Under the pieces are notes generated by a model. The model searched no databases. It was given only the letters and a program-made list of their open reading frames with translations, and was not told the DNA's origin. From Massilibacillus massiliensis (GTDB lineage: Bacteria > Bacillota > Negativicutes > FLKF01), in contig NZ_LT575483.1 in assembly GCF_900086705.1 (NCBI RefSeq), positions 559,166 to 623,165 on the forward strand: 64,000 nucleotides of DNA. The letters are read 5' to 3'. Position 1 is the stretch's first letter. Every line of letters begins with the position of its first letter. Made by a program: the position numbers and the translations under genes. Shown in pieces: positions 47,717-56,239 of this stretch.

Positions 47717-49165
47717 TTACGGTTTACTAACCACCCCATATAAAGGAAAAGAAAGATCGGCAATAACGAATTTCCCATAAGGTTCTAATTTAAATGTACC
47801 ACCTAATTGCTCACAAATTAATAACCTTACAATATACAGACCTAGTTTACTCTCTTTTTCTCCAAATTTCTCAAGCAATGTCTCTCCTGCTTTTCCGCTA
47901 TCTAATATTTTCAAATTGATCCGTTCTCCCAATTGTTGTATTGTGATATGAATTTCACCTGAAGGTGCATCCTTGATCCCATGTTTCAAGCAATTAAAAA
48001 TTAATTCATTTAATACCAATGCTACAGGGACTGCTTGACTTGCATGAATAAAAATATCCTGTCCCTCCACTACAGTTTTCACATTTTGTTCCGGCAATAC
48101 CGAACTTCGAACTATATTTTCTAAGATATAGTCTGCCAATTCATATAGATTGACCAAATCTCGAGATTGATAGGTAAAGACCTCATAAACTTTAGCAATT
48201 GCTAAAACACGATGAATACAAGCGGTAAATTCATTTTTTACACTTTTCCATCTTGATCGCCGCATTTGCAAGCGCAACAAAGAAATCACATTTTGCAACG
48301 TATTTTTTACGCGGTGATTGATTTCTTCGATTATAATACTTTGCATATCCAATTGTTTTTCCTTTTGCCGTAGCTCCGTTACATCCTGTACTGATACCAC
48401 ACAGCCGCTTAGCTCTCCTCCGGTTACCAGAGAATGCGCTTGCAGCAAATAACTAGCATCGCCAAACTGAAAATTCTTAGGCTGTGTCAAATCCTCAATC
48501 AAGGTTTCAAGAGAATTAAAACGTAAGATCATCATCAAATTTGATTCTATCATGTTTCCTTCGTATAATTTTGCTATAATCGCAGTCGCATGTTTATTGG
48601 CATAGGTAATTTTTCCTTGCGCATTCAATACAAAAATTCCATTGCCTACCCATTCTTCCCAACCACATCCAGTTGTTGTTAAAGACATTAGAGTTTGGCT
48701 CAAACGGTCTGCCGTCTGCGTCAAAAATTTGACTTGTTCTTCTTGACGAATTTCTTCTGAAATGTCTTTTTCCATAATTAATACACCAATCACGTTACCA
48801 TTGCGGCTCGGTAACGGCACGACTGTCTGCGCGATCGGAATTCCTTCTTGACTAACGCCTCGAATATTGTAGAAATTTTTTCCTGTTGACATAGCCTGTG
48901 CTACAGCCGGTTCCTGTGTTGCATATGCCATCTCTCCCACAACACTTTTACGATATAACGATGGTACACAAACAGAATGCGCCCATGCTAAAACAATACT
49001 ATCCACTTTGTTACGACTCAGCGCATCAATAAAGACATCTGTATTGGTCAAGGATGCGATCACTTGAAGCTGCTCTGCCATATTTTCTAAAATAATAATA
49101 TCTTCTATTGACAATGTCGTATGCTTCAAGCATAAAGATCGAATCAATTGCCGCTGTATTTCCAT
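47717..49165 (-). CDS. eutW: Ethanolamine sensor histidine kinase (EutW)
   Basis: The 482-residue soluble kinase has an N-terminal sensor domain of the H_kinase_N type (about 10-150), a PAS-like domain (about 175-265), the HisKA_2 phosphorylation box EEINHRVKNTLQNVISLLRLQ and a C-terminal ATPase domain (ELIFNCLKHGI, then KLGLYIVRLL). It should sense ethanolamine and phosphorylate EutV. ATG at 49165 follows GGGGAGG; the frame to 49186 includes that site. It is 26 bp upstream of eutV. Confidence 0.93.
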   Translation of the reverse strand: MEIQRQLIRSLCLKHTTLSIEDIIILENMAEQLQVIASLTNTDVFIDALSRNKVDSIVLAWAHSVCVPSLYRKSVVGEMAYATQEPAVAQAMSTGKNFYNIRGVSQEGIPIAQTVVPLPSRNGNVIGVLIMEKDISEEIRQEEQVKFLTQTADRLSQTLMSLTTTGCGWEEWVGNGIFVLNAQGKITYANKHATAIIAKLYEGNMIESNLMMILRFNSLETLIEDLTQPKNFQFGDASYLLQAHSLVTGGELSGCVVSVQDVTELRQKEKQLDMQSIIIEEINHRVKNTLQNVISLLRLQMRRSRWKSVKNEFTACIHRVLAIAKVYEVFTYQSRDLVNLYELADYILENIVRSSVLPEQNVKTVVEGQDIFIHASQAVPVALVLNELIFNCLKHGIKDAPSGEIHITIQQLGERINLKILDSGKAGETLLEKFGEKESKLGLYIVRLLICEQLGGTFKLEPYGKFVIADLSFPLYGVVSKP

Positions 49166-49203
49166 ATAACAACCTCCCCGCCTCAAATAGGAAAAAGAAA
49201 AGA

Positions 49204-49246
49204 CCTGTCATAATGATTTTTCATCATCATAACAGGCCACATTGCC
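49204..49246 (-). promoter_or_regulatory. ANTAR-type antitermination element ahead of eutW
   Basis: On the minus strand a GGC-AATGTG-GCC hairpin (49235-49246; loop A1 and G4) overlaps a 14-bp terminator stem (49223-49236 with 49204-49217, two G-U pairs) followed by TCTTTTCTTTTT, 40 bases before the eutW start. It suggests that EutV autoregulates the eutWV genes. Confidence 0.72.
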
Positions 49247-49336
49247 AACACATTCAACTTCAATGATATTTTATTTTCTACAACAAATTCGCCAACTAGA
49301 TAAATTATCCTGCAAAATATTTTAATTATAAAAAAA

Positions 49337-49359
49337 CTCCTATGATTTCATCATAGGAG
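49337..49359 (-). terminator. Terminator of the second tRNA-Leu
   Basis: CTCCTATGAT (49337-49346) pairs with ATCATAGGAG (49350-49359), loop 3 bases, followed on the minus strand by TTTTTT. Confidence 0.85.
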
Positions 49360-49372
49360 CAAATATTCTAAG

Positions 49373-49455
49373 TGGTGCGGGTGAAGGGACTTGAACCCCC
49401 ACGGTTACCCGCCAGATCCTAAGTCTGGTGCGTCTGCCAATTCCGCCACACCCGC
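49373..49455 (-). tRNA. tRNA-Leu (anticodon UAG), second identical copy
   Basis: All 83 bases, including CCA, equal the gene at 7325-7407. The flanks and the terminators differ, so it is an old or gene-converted duplicate rather than a recent block duplication. Confidence 0.97.
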
Positions 49456-49522
49456 ATAAATCAACGTTACCGTTAACTCACTAATATAGTCTATCATACG
49501 AAAAGGATATTGTCAATTTTTT

Positions 49523-49771
49523 TTAATTTTGATATAAAATTTGTTTTAACAATTCTTCTATTGTATTTAACTTGTCTTCCAACGCATCCATCCGCTCATG
49601 CATTATCTTATTTTCAGCTTGAAGGGCTTGTTTTTCTTGAATGACCGCTTCATTATCCAGAAAATTAAAACCTTTCCTTTCATAGAAAATGATAAACGTC
49701 AATACAGAACTCAATAAGTCCATATATATCAATACTTCCGCTAAAGTTTCTAAATCCTCTCGCTCTAGCAA
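49523..49771 (-). CDS. Small coiled-coil protein of unknown function
   Basis: The 82-residue product has a short hydrophobic centre (VLTFIIFYE) and a C-terminal coiled coil rich in E, K and L (QALQAENKIMHERMDALEDK and on). I do not recognise a family. TTG at 49771 lies six bases after GAGGTG; GTG at 49795 is the alternative, without a ribosome site. It lies between the tRNA-Leu gene and znuB, on the same strand as both. Confidence 0.6.
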   Translation of the reverse strand: MLEREDLETLAEVLIYMDLLSSVLTFIIFYERKGFNFLDNEAVIQEKQALQAENKIMHERMDALEDKLNTIEELLKQILYQN

Positions 49772-49831
49772 TATACTCACCTCATCATACATCACAAGCC
49801 TAAAAAACTATCAATGTTTTATTATATGCTT

Positions 49832-50680
49832 TTATGAATGAATTGTATGATGCTTTAAACATAAAGTAATAAAAAATAAACTTGCTGCAACTAGAACCAC
49901 AGTTGCACCTGTTGCCGTATTGCAGTAATATGATGCAATCAAACCAACAATTCCTGACCCTAATGAAAACATAACCGAAAGAATATGATATTGTTTTACA
50001 TTATTGGCGATATTGCGCGCTGCAGCCGCTGGCAAAACCAACATCGAATTAATAATCAAAAGACCTACCCACTGAATGCTGATTGCAACCACTACAGCCA
50101 ATAATGAGGCAAATACCATTTCAACTAAGGATGTATGAATACCACGACTCGCAGCAAGCGATGTATTAATACTAATGATTAATAATTTATTAAACAACAT
50201 CATCCAAACGACAATAATCACCAAAAATACGATGAGCAAACCGGCCAATTCATCCGACGATATACTCAATAAATCACCAATTAAGTAAGAAGAAAATTTA
50301 CCGAAGCCACCCCCATGAGACATCATCATCAAGCCTATGGCAATTGCGGTAGATGAAAAAACGCCAATAATTGTATCCGTAGAAGCGCTGCTCTTATTCT
50401 TAATATACGTAATAAAAATCGCAAATACAATTGAAAAAGCTACAATCGAAATTAGGGGCTGGACGCCGCCAAGCAAAACCCCAATCGCTATTCCCGTAAA
50501 CGCTCCATGTCCCAAAGAATCTGAGAAAAATGCCATCTTATTACTTACAACCATCGTCCCAAGTAGACCAAAAAGTGGCGTTACCAATAAAATCGCTAAA
50601 AAAGCATTCTTCATAAACGTATGATCCATCCATTGATAAGGGAATAAAAAATTCAATAGTCCATAAATATTTTCCAGCAT
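49832..50680 (-). CDS. Zinc/manganese ABC transporter permease (ZnuB-like)
   Basis: The 282-residue protein has about 8 membrane segments and the ABC-3 family pattern DSLGHGAFTGIAIGVLLG, SVEALL-side helices and INSMLVLPAAAARNIA. It forms the inner-membrane channel of a metal importer. Its start coincides with the end of the ATPase gene. No solute-binding protein (ZnuA) gene is adjacent. Confidence 0.9.
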   Translation of the reverse strand: MLENIYGLLNFLFPYQWMDHTFMKNAFLAILLVTPLFGLLGTMVVSNKMAFFSDSLGHGAFTGIAIGVLLGGVQPLISIVAFSIVFAIFITYIKNKSSASTDTIIGVFSSTAIAIGLMMMSHGGGFGKFSSYLIGDLLSISSDELAGLLIVFLVIIVVWMMLFNKLLIISINTSLAASRGIHTSLVEMVFASLLAVVVAISIQWVGLLIINSMLVLPAAAARNIANNVKQYHILSVMFSLGSGIVGLIASYYCNTATGATVVLVAASLFFITLCLKHHTIHS

Positions 50681-51471
50681 TATTTGCCCCCCTTACCTGT
50701 TGGATCAATCAGCATTCCAAAAATTTCCCGCGTTCGCTGATCAGTAAATACATATTCTGGTGTTCCATTACATACTACCGTTTTATTCAAAAGCACGACG
50801 CGATCAGCATGCTTTGCTACTAAATTCAAATCATGCGAAATTAAAATAATTGCTAAATCATGGCTTTGACGAAGCTCCGACACAATTTCATAAAAAAGTT
50901 CTAATCCATTTTGATCCACGCCAGAAACAGGTTCATCCAATAATAATAGATCCGGCAATGGATCCAATGCCAACGCAAGTAAAACTCGTTGAAGTTCACC
51001 GCCTGATAAAGCCCCTAACCTGCGATCAATTAAATGCTGTGCTTTCACACGCTGTAAATTTTCCACTACCCGTGCTTTTAATTTTTTCGCACTGCAAAGC
51101 CATGCCGGACGATTCGTCAAACACGTCATAAACAAATCCATTACACTTGTCGGCGTGTCCAGATCAAAATTTAAATACTGCGGCACATAACCAATCACCG
51201 GATTACCTGAATGCATCCCTTTTGCATCAAGATACTTCAAACTGCCTTTATGAGGAATTTCACCTAAAATCGCTTTCAAAAGGGTACTTTTTCCGGCACC
51301 ATTCGGCCCAATTAAAGCTGTTAGATCTCCACAATGAATATGAATATTTACATCTTTAAAAATTTCCGTTTTGCCAAAACTAACACTAAAATCCTCAATT
51401 TTCGTACAACATAATTTACAACATGCATCCGTTTGTTTTGCATTGTTATGATGTAAAAATTTTCTTAACAC
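50680..51471 (-). CDS. Zinc/manganese ABC transporter ATP-binding protein (ZnuC-like)
   Basis: The 263-residue ATPase has Walker A GPNGAGKSTLLKAI, signature LSGGELQRVLLAL, Walker B LLLLDEPVSGVD and the H-loop LISHD. An unusual N-terminal extension carries HHNN and CCKLCC before the ABC core (residues about 7-23), which could bind metal. GTG start with AAGGAGAGG upstream. It is 15 bp past zur, so zinc control is likely. Confidence 0.92.
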   Translation of the reverse strand: MLRKFLHHNNAKQTDACCKLCCTKIEDFSVSFGKTEIFKDVNIHIHCGDLTALIGPNGAGKSTLLKAILGEIPHKGSLKYLDAKGMHSGNPVIGYVPQYLNFDLDTPTSVMDLFMTCLTNRPAWLCSAKKLKARVVENLQRVKAQHLIDRRLGALSGGELQRVLLALALDPLPDLLLLDEPVSGVDQNGLELFYEIVSELRQSHDLAIILISHDLNLVAKHADRVVLLNKTVVCNGTPEYVFTDQRTREIFGMLIDPTGKGGK

Positions 51472-51486
51472 CTAAACGTCCTCTCC

Positions 51487-51921
51487 TTACGCATCACTTA
51501 AATTTCTACATGCATGACATTTTCCATAAAATTCAAATGTATGTCCTGTAATCTCAAAACCACGTTTTTCAGCCTCCGCGATATACGCTTCATTTACCGG
51601 ACAAAGATCTATGCATTCTGTCTTTCCACAAACCAAACACACGACATGATGATGGTGCTGATGCTGCAATTTTGCAATTTCATAAACATTCCCTGCACTG
51701 TTTTGCGTATTAATTTCATACACAACTTTCAACTCTACCAAAAGCGCCAAATTTCTATAAACAGTATCCAAACTCATATCTGGATTCGTCTTTTTTACAA
51801 TCTCCAATATCTGCTGCGCTGTAGGAAATTTTTCACTTTCCATTAATGCAGCAATCACAGCTCTCCTCTGTGGTGTTATCTTATATCCTTTTTCCCTAAG
51901 AAGTGCAACTAAAGCCTCCAC
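51487..51921 (-). CDS. Fur family metalloregulator (Zur-like)
   Basis: The 144-residue protein has a winged helix (ITPQRRAVIAAL, then SLDTVYRNLALL) and a dimerisation domain with HQHHHHVVCLVCGKTECIDLC and a C-terminal CHAC, giving two CxxC pairs for structural zinc. Location in front of znuCB argues for Zur rather than Fur or PerR. GTG at 51921 lies 9 bases after AGGAGG; the frame from 51930 starts inside that spacing. No clear operator was recognised. Confidence 0.88.
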   Translation of the reverse strand: MEALVALLREKGYKITPQRRAVIAALMESEKFPTAQQILEIVKKTNPDMSLDTVYRNLALLVELKVVYEINTQNSAGNVYEIAKLQHQHHHHVVCLVCGKTECIDLCPVNEAYIAEAEKRGFEITGHTFEFYGKCHACRNLSDA

Positions 51922-51975
51922 TACCAACAACCTCCTAGATAGTAATATTTGTATTTAGTATTGTAACATATTCAA

Positions 51976-52025
51976 AATCATATAGAAAGTCATTCCGCTT
52001 ATAAATCAAATAAAAAGATCTGCCA
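51976..52025. repeat. Degenerate third copy of the nfn-flanking repeat
   Basis: CATTCCGCTTATAAA here differs by one base from CATTCCACTTATAAA of copy 2 at 11167-11181, and AAGAT plus CTGCC follow in the same order. It lies upstream of zur and just past the chemoreceptor terminator. Confidence 0.5.
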
Positions 52026-52036
52026 AAATTTAAAAT

Positions 52037-52062
52037 GGATGTCGCATTTTCATGCGACATCC
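52037..52062 (-). terminator. Terminator after the chemoreceptor gene
   Basis: GGATGTCGCAT (52037-52047) pairs with ATGCGACATCC (52052-52062), loop 4 bases, with a T-rich minus-strand tail. Confidence 0.85.
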
Positions 52063-52096
52063 TCGTATCCATGTAATATTTCAACACATTTAAAAA

Positions 52097-53815
52097 CTAC
52101 ACTTTAAAAAATGCAACTGCATCATGCAACGCTTTTGCTGTATTTGCCAATGACTGACTCGCAGCCAAAATTTCTTCAACAGAAGCTGAATGCTCTTCTG
52201 TGGCAGCAGAAACTGTTTGCGTTTTTCCAACCGCCATTTTTCCTACTTGATCAATATTTTTAACTGCAATTGCAATCTGCTCACTACTTGCTGACATTTC
52301 TTCAATTGAAGATGAAATTTCCATACTCTGTGAAGCAACATCATTTACTAATGATGTAATCTCCCTAAAATTCTCGCCAGCACTTTCTACCACTTGCGCA
52401 CCTAATTTCACTTCTTGGCTGCCTCGATTCATCGCAGTTACAGCTTTATCAGTTTCGGATTGTACATCGCTAATCATCATCCCGATTTGCGCAGCGGCTT
52501 CCTTCGACTGCTCTGCTAATTTTCTAACTTCTTCCGCCACAACAGCAAAGCCTTTGCCATTTTCACCAGCGCGTGCTGCTTCAATTGCCGCATTTAGCGC
52601 TAACAGATTCGTTTGACTAGCAATTCCAGAAATTGTGTCAATAATTTTTCCTATTTCTTGAGAACGATCCCCTAGTTTTTTAACCGCTTGGGCTGATGAT
52701 TCTACTGTTTCTTCAATACTGTTCATTTGCATTGCTACAGATTCCGCAGATTTTGCACCCGCCACTGCAGCATTGACCGTTTTTGAAACAGCTTCTGCCA
52801 CCGTATTAGAGTTTTCGGAAATATGCGCAATCGCTGCTGCCATATGTTCTACACTTGTTGCAGTCTCATCGATCATGCCCGATTGACTTTGCGCACCTTT
52901 TGCTACATCCTCAATTGCCACAGTCACCTGTTCAGTAACCTTTGCAGCCTCCTCGGCTCCATCATGTAAATCTTTCGAAGATAAAGCCAGTTGATTCGAA
53001 GCCTCTGAAATATTTTTCACCAATCCATGTAGTTGATTTGCCATATGATCAAAATCTTTCGTTAATTGCCCTATTTCATCCTGATAATAAACCTCGTGAA
53101 CTTTTCTATTTCTCAATTCGCCAGCCGCCAAAAGATGAACTTCTGTTAGTAAATCTTTTAATGGTCTTATGATAAGTCTTGCAATGCTCCACCCTAAAAT
53201 ACTTGATAAAATAATCGCAATCACTGTTATCCCCATACTAATTTGATCATTATATACCGCAATCTCTTCGCTCTTACGTTTTTCTTCTTCAGCAATCTTA
53301 TTATGATATTCGGCTAAATCATCCAATAATTTATTAATGGTAGTTAAATGGCTCGCTGCATTCTGACTAAAATATGTATATCCTTCCTCTTGTTTTCCAC
53401 TCATCGCCAAATCTAATGCCTTATTCCATTCAATACGATATAATTTCGTTTCTTCCATAATATTGTTCATGGTTTTCTGCTCAAATGCATCCAGATTCGT
53501 CTTCTGATATTTTTCAAGATGACCAATATATATTTTTTTATGCTCCTCAATCGTCTGAAATATAGTTTGTCGCTGCGACGGATCTTTGCTAAGGAAAAGC
53601 GCCAAAGTCAACGCTTCATTCCCTCTACTTTCAGCACGGCTGGCATTTAACCATTGAATTGGCTGCAGACGATTTTTATACATGTCATCCATTTTATCGG
53701 CTAAAGTTTCAGCAGCATAATGCCCTACATAGCCAACTAATGCTAGAAAAAAGGCCATAAAAAGAATAAGAATTGTAATTTTCCAAGATGTTTTTATATT
53801 GCGTAATTGTATCAT
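52097..53815 (-). CDS. Methyl-accepting chemotaxis protein
   Basis: The 572-residue receptor has a membrane helix at about 12-32, a helical extracytoplasmic sensor of the 4HB type (to about 185), a second membrane helix (about 188-210), HAMP and the signalling domain with the conserved tip [22 protein letters not shown]. It reports a ligand to CheA. ATG at 53815 follows GGAGAG; the longer frame to 53830 includes that site. It lies 25 bp after a TetR gene, so the two are likely one operon. Ligand unknown. Confidence 0.94.
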   Translation of the reverse strand: MIQLRNIKTSWKITILILFMAFFLALVGYVGHYAAETLADKMDDMYKNRLQPIQWLNASRAESRGNEALTLALFLSKDPSQRQTIFQTIEEHKKIYIGHLEKYQKTNLDAFEQKTMNNIMEETKLYRIEWNKALDLAMSGKQEEGYTYFSQNAASHLTTINKLLDDLAEYHNKIAEEEKRKSEEIAVYNDQISMGITVIAIILSSILGWSIARLIIRPLKDLLTEVHLLAAGELRNRKVHEVYYQDEIGQLTKDFDHMANQLHGLVKNISEASNQLALSSKDLHDGAEEAAKVTEQVTVAIEDVAKGAQSQSGMIDETATSVEHMAAAIAHISENSNTVAEAVSKTVNAAVAGAKSAESVAMQMNSIEETVESSAQAVKKLGDRSQEIGKIIDTISGIASQTNLLALNAAIEAARAGENGKGFAVVAEEVRKLAEQSKEAAAQIGMMISDVQSETDKAVTAMNRGSQEVKLGAQVVESAGENFREITSLVNDVASQSMEISSSIEEMSASSEQIAIAVKNIDQVGKMAVGKTQTVSAATEEHSASVEEILAASQSLANTAKALHDAVAFFKV

Positions 53816-53840
53816 ATGTAATCTCTCCATACTAAAATTT

Positions 53841-54437
53841 TTATTTTGCAGAAAGAGCCTTAAGAATAAATTCCAACATACATTCAGACTCCTCGTAAAT
53901 ATGTATAAATTCTTTTTCTAAAATTAAGGAAGGTAATAAATACACCGTAAATGCATTTAGTACTAATTTAGCAGTACGTGAAATATGAGCGACCCGGAAA
54001 ACGCGTTCCTCCACGCCTGAATTTAAAATATCTTCAATAATGATTAATAGTTTACTTTGTACAAATTGATTGAAATCCATAGTTTTCAAACCAATATATC
54101 GAAAATAGCACGCTTCTTTTACAAGTTCAGCAAAAGCAACATCCTCTCGTATTCTCTGATTAAATGCCTTGATATAGCCAAGTATAAAGCGGCGCAGACG
54201 CATCTCTCCTGATGCCTGGCATGTATCAGACAAATCACGCAAACATGTTTCTATCTCTAATTTTTTCTGATCAAATAATCCATCAATTAATGCTTCTTTA
54301 TTAACAAATTCATTATAAATAGTTCCGATGCTATAGCCTGTTTGCTCGGCTACATCACGCATTGTAGTCTTGTTGATACCATGTTTTGCAACAATAGTTG
54401 CAAAAGCCTCTAGAATTCTTAATTTTCTACCTCTCAT
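53841..54437 (-). CDS. TetR/AcrR family transcriptional regulator
   Basis: The 198-residue protein has the TetR helix-turn-helix at the N-terminus ([25 protein letters not shown], about 20-45) and a helical ligand domain. GGGAGGAG lies about 12 bases before ATG. It reads into the chemoreceptor gene, an unusual partner for TetR. A 28-bp AT-rich inverted repeat lies 100 bp upstream and may include its promoter or operator. Confidence 0.9.
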   Translation of the reverse strand: MRGRKLRILEAFATIVAKHGINKTTMRDVAEQTGYSIGTIYNEFVNKEALIDGLFDQKKLEIETCLRDLSDTCQASGEMRLRRFILGYIKAFNQRIREDVAFAELVKEACYFRYIGLKTMDFNQFVQSKLLIIIEDILNSGVEERVFRVAHISRTAKLVLNAFTVYLLPSLILEKEFIHIYEESECMLEFILKALSAK

Positions 54438-54534
54438 ATCCCATTTTAACTCCTCCCGTCCAACGTTGTCATCCCTATCTTTTTGCTAATTTGAGCAATT
54501 GAACTTTTTTTTCATTTGTTCATATTATAATACC

Positions 54535-54603
54535 TTTTATTTAATAACATAATATATTTATTAAAAATAATTATCAATAAATATATTGTGTTATTAAATA
54601 AAA
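54535..54603. repeat. AT-only 28-bp inverted repeat
   Basis: Arms 54535-54562 and 54576-54603 are complementary over 28 bases with a single mismatch, around a 13-base spacer. The stem is made almost only of A and T. It lies upstream of the TetR gene and after the GH4 terminator. Confidence 0.8.
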
Positions 54604-54640
54604 TTAACCTATAAAATTCGTAAATACAAACAATACAAAT

Positions 54641-54694
54641 AAAGGACAATGGGATCGCTGTCATTTTTCTAATCCAGCAGCCCCATTGTCCTTT
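54641..54694 (-). terminator. Terminator after the GH4 gene
   Basis: AAAGGACAATGGG (54641-54653) pairs perfectly with 54682-54694; inner GCTG/CAGC pairing extends it. The minus-strand tail is T-poor but the stem ends in TTT. Confidence 0.75.
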
Positions 54695-54731
54695 ATTCTT
54701 TTAGCCAAAATAATTTAAAAATTAAAATAGC

Positions 54732-56114
54732 TTATACTGAAATTTTTTCCTTAAATTGAGGTAAATATCTCTTATGCGCTGCCAACATTTCATCCAACAG
54801 CGCTTGTGCTGCTCTTCCGCTTGGAACAAGCGGATTGATTGTGAAAGCCTGTAATGCAGTACCATAATCTCCAGATACCGCCGCTTGAATAGTCGTAAGC
54901 TCCATTGCTTTCATTTGTTGTAACAGCCCTCTGCTTGCCGCATCAAATGTGCCCCACGAAAGCGGGACTGGGCCATTCGAGGTAATGATAGAACTCACTT
55001 CGACAACTACATCATCCGGCAAATCTGAAATAGCACCATTATTTTTTGTACTTACTACCATTTGGCTGCGTTTATCATTATATATAGATACGATTAATTC
55101 ACAGGCTGCGTCGGAATAATATGCGCCACCTCGTTGCGCCAATTGTGGTGGTTTTATACTTAAACTAGGATCTTTGTAAAGTTCAAATAACTCCGCTTCT
55201 GTACGTTTTACCACTTCTGCTCTAGTTTCACCTTTGTTAAACGCTTCTAATTCTTCTTTTAGCATATCATCTGTAATATAGTAATATCGATGATACATGC
55301 AAGGAATGATACCTAAATTGCGAATTTGCTCCGGTAAGAATCCTATATTGGGAATATTTTGAACACCAGAATTTTGACCCGAATCTCCAACAGAATTCTT
55401 TATTTTTTCTATTGCCTTTGCCAACCCGTCTGGAGAGGTATATGCAGTCTCAAGCACTTCTTTGGTCTTTTCTTTCCCTGCTTTATCCCATACACGATGC
55501 CAATGAAAATGGTTTAACCCACCAAACCGGAAAAATAAATTTTCTTCTTTTTCTCCTAATGCTCCAGCCGCAATTTTACTGCACAGAATAGGTACATTGC
55601 ATAGCCCTACTACTTTCTGCCAATGTCCGTAACGCATCACTGCTTCTGTAATCATCCCAGATGGATTTGTGAAATTAACCAACCATGCATTTGGACATAA
55701 CTTCTTCATATCTTCTACAATATCTAATATGACAGGAATTGTCCGAAAAGCCTTAAATATGCCTCCTGCACCATTCGTTTCTTGTCCAATCATACCATGT
55801 GACAGGGGAATTCGCTCATCTTTAATACGTGCATCCAATAAACCTACCCGAAATTGCGTAGAAACAAAATCTGCATCTTTTAACGCCTCACAGCGATCTA
55901 AGGTTAAATAAATTTTCCAATCTAAACCGGCTGCCCTAACCATCCGTCTCGCCAGAGCACCTACAATAGCTAATTTTTCTTTTCCCTCTTCAATATCAAC
56001 TAACCATAACTCTGCAATCGGCAGCTCATCTTTTCTTTTTATAAAACCTTCTATCAATTCAGGAGTATAGCTTGATCCACCGCCAATCGTCACAATCTTC
56101 AAACTTTTCTTCAT
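54732..56114 (-). CDS. Glycoside hydrolase family 4, 6-phospho-beta-glucosidase type
   Basis: GH4 enzymes cleave phosphorylated disaccharides by an NAD+ and Mn2+ dependent redox-elimination route. The 460-residue protein has KIVTIGGGSSYTPELIEGF (NAD fold), NFTNPSGM, the metal-binding cysteine in VGLCNVP and histidine in GLNHFHW. These match 6-phospho-beta-glucosidases such as LicH or CelF. ATG at 56114 lies six bases after GAGGG. The RpiR gene is directly upstream; no PTS gene that would supply the substrate is adjacent. Confidence 0.93.
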   Translation of the reverse strand: MKKSLKIVTIGGGSSYTPELIEGFIKRKDELPIAELWLVDIEEGKEKLAIVGALARRMVRAAGLDWKIYLTLDRCEALKDADFVSTQFRVGLLDARIKDERIPLSHGMIGQETNGAGGIFKAFRTIPVILDIVEDMKKLCPNAWLVNFTNPSGMITEAVMRYGHWQKVVGLCNVPILCSKIAAGALGEKEENLFFRFGGLNHFHWHRVWDKAGKEKTKEVLETAYTSPDGLAKAIEKIKNSVGDSGQNSGVQNIPNIGFLPEQIRNLGIIPCMYHRYYYITDDMLKEELEAFNKGETRAEVVKRTEAELFELYKDPSLSIKPPQLAQRGGAYYSDAACELIVSIYNDKRSQMVVSTKNNGAISDLPDDVVVEVSSIITSNGPVPLSWGTFDAASRGLLQQMKAMELTTIQAAVSGDYGTALQAFTINPLVPSGRAAQALLDEMLAAHKRYLPQFKEKISV

Positions 56115-56140
56115 ATCCATCCCTCTCTTTCTATGACCAT

Positions 56141-56179
56141 ATTATATTTCAAACGATAAGTGATTGAAATATTTATCAC
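56141..56179 (-). promoter_or_regulatory. GH4 promoter with overlapping dyad (RpiR operator candidate)
   Basis: On the minus strand TTTCAA (56164-56169) and TATAAT (56141-56146) are 17 bases apart. A 20-base imperfect dyad GTGAT...ATCAC (56160-56179) covers the -35 element, where a repressor such as the adjacent RpiR protein could block transcription. Confidence 0.5.
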
Positions 56180-56239
56180 ATGTATAGTCACAAAAAGGAT
56201 TGTTTAGGTACATGTTTCACTTGGAAAACAACGTGTTTT

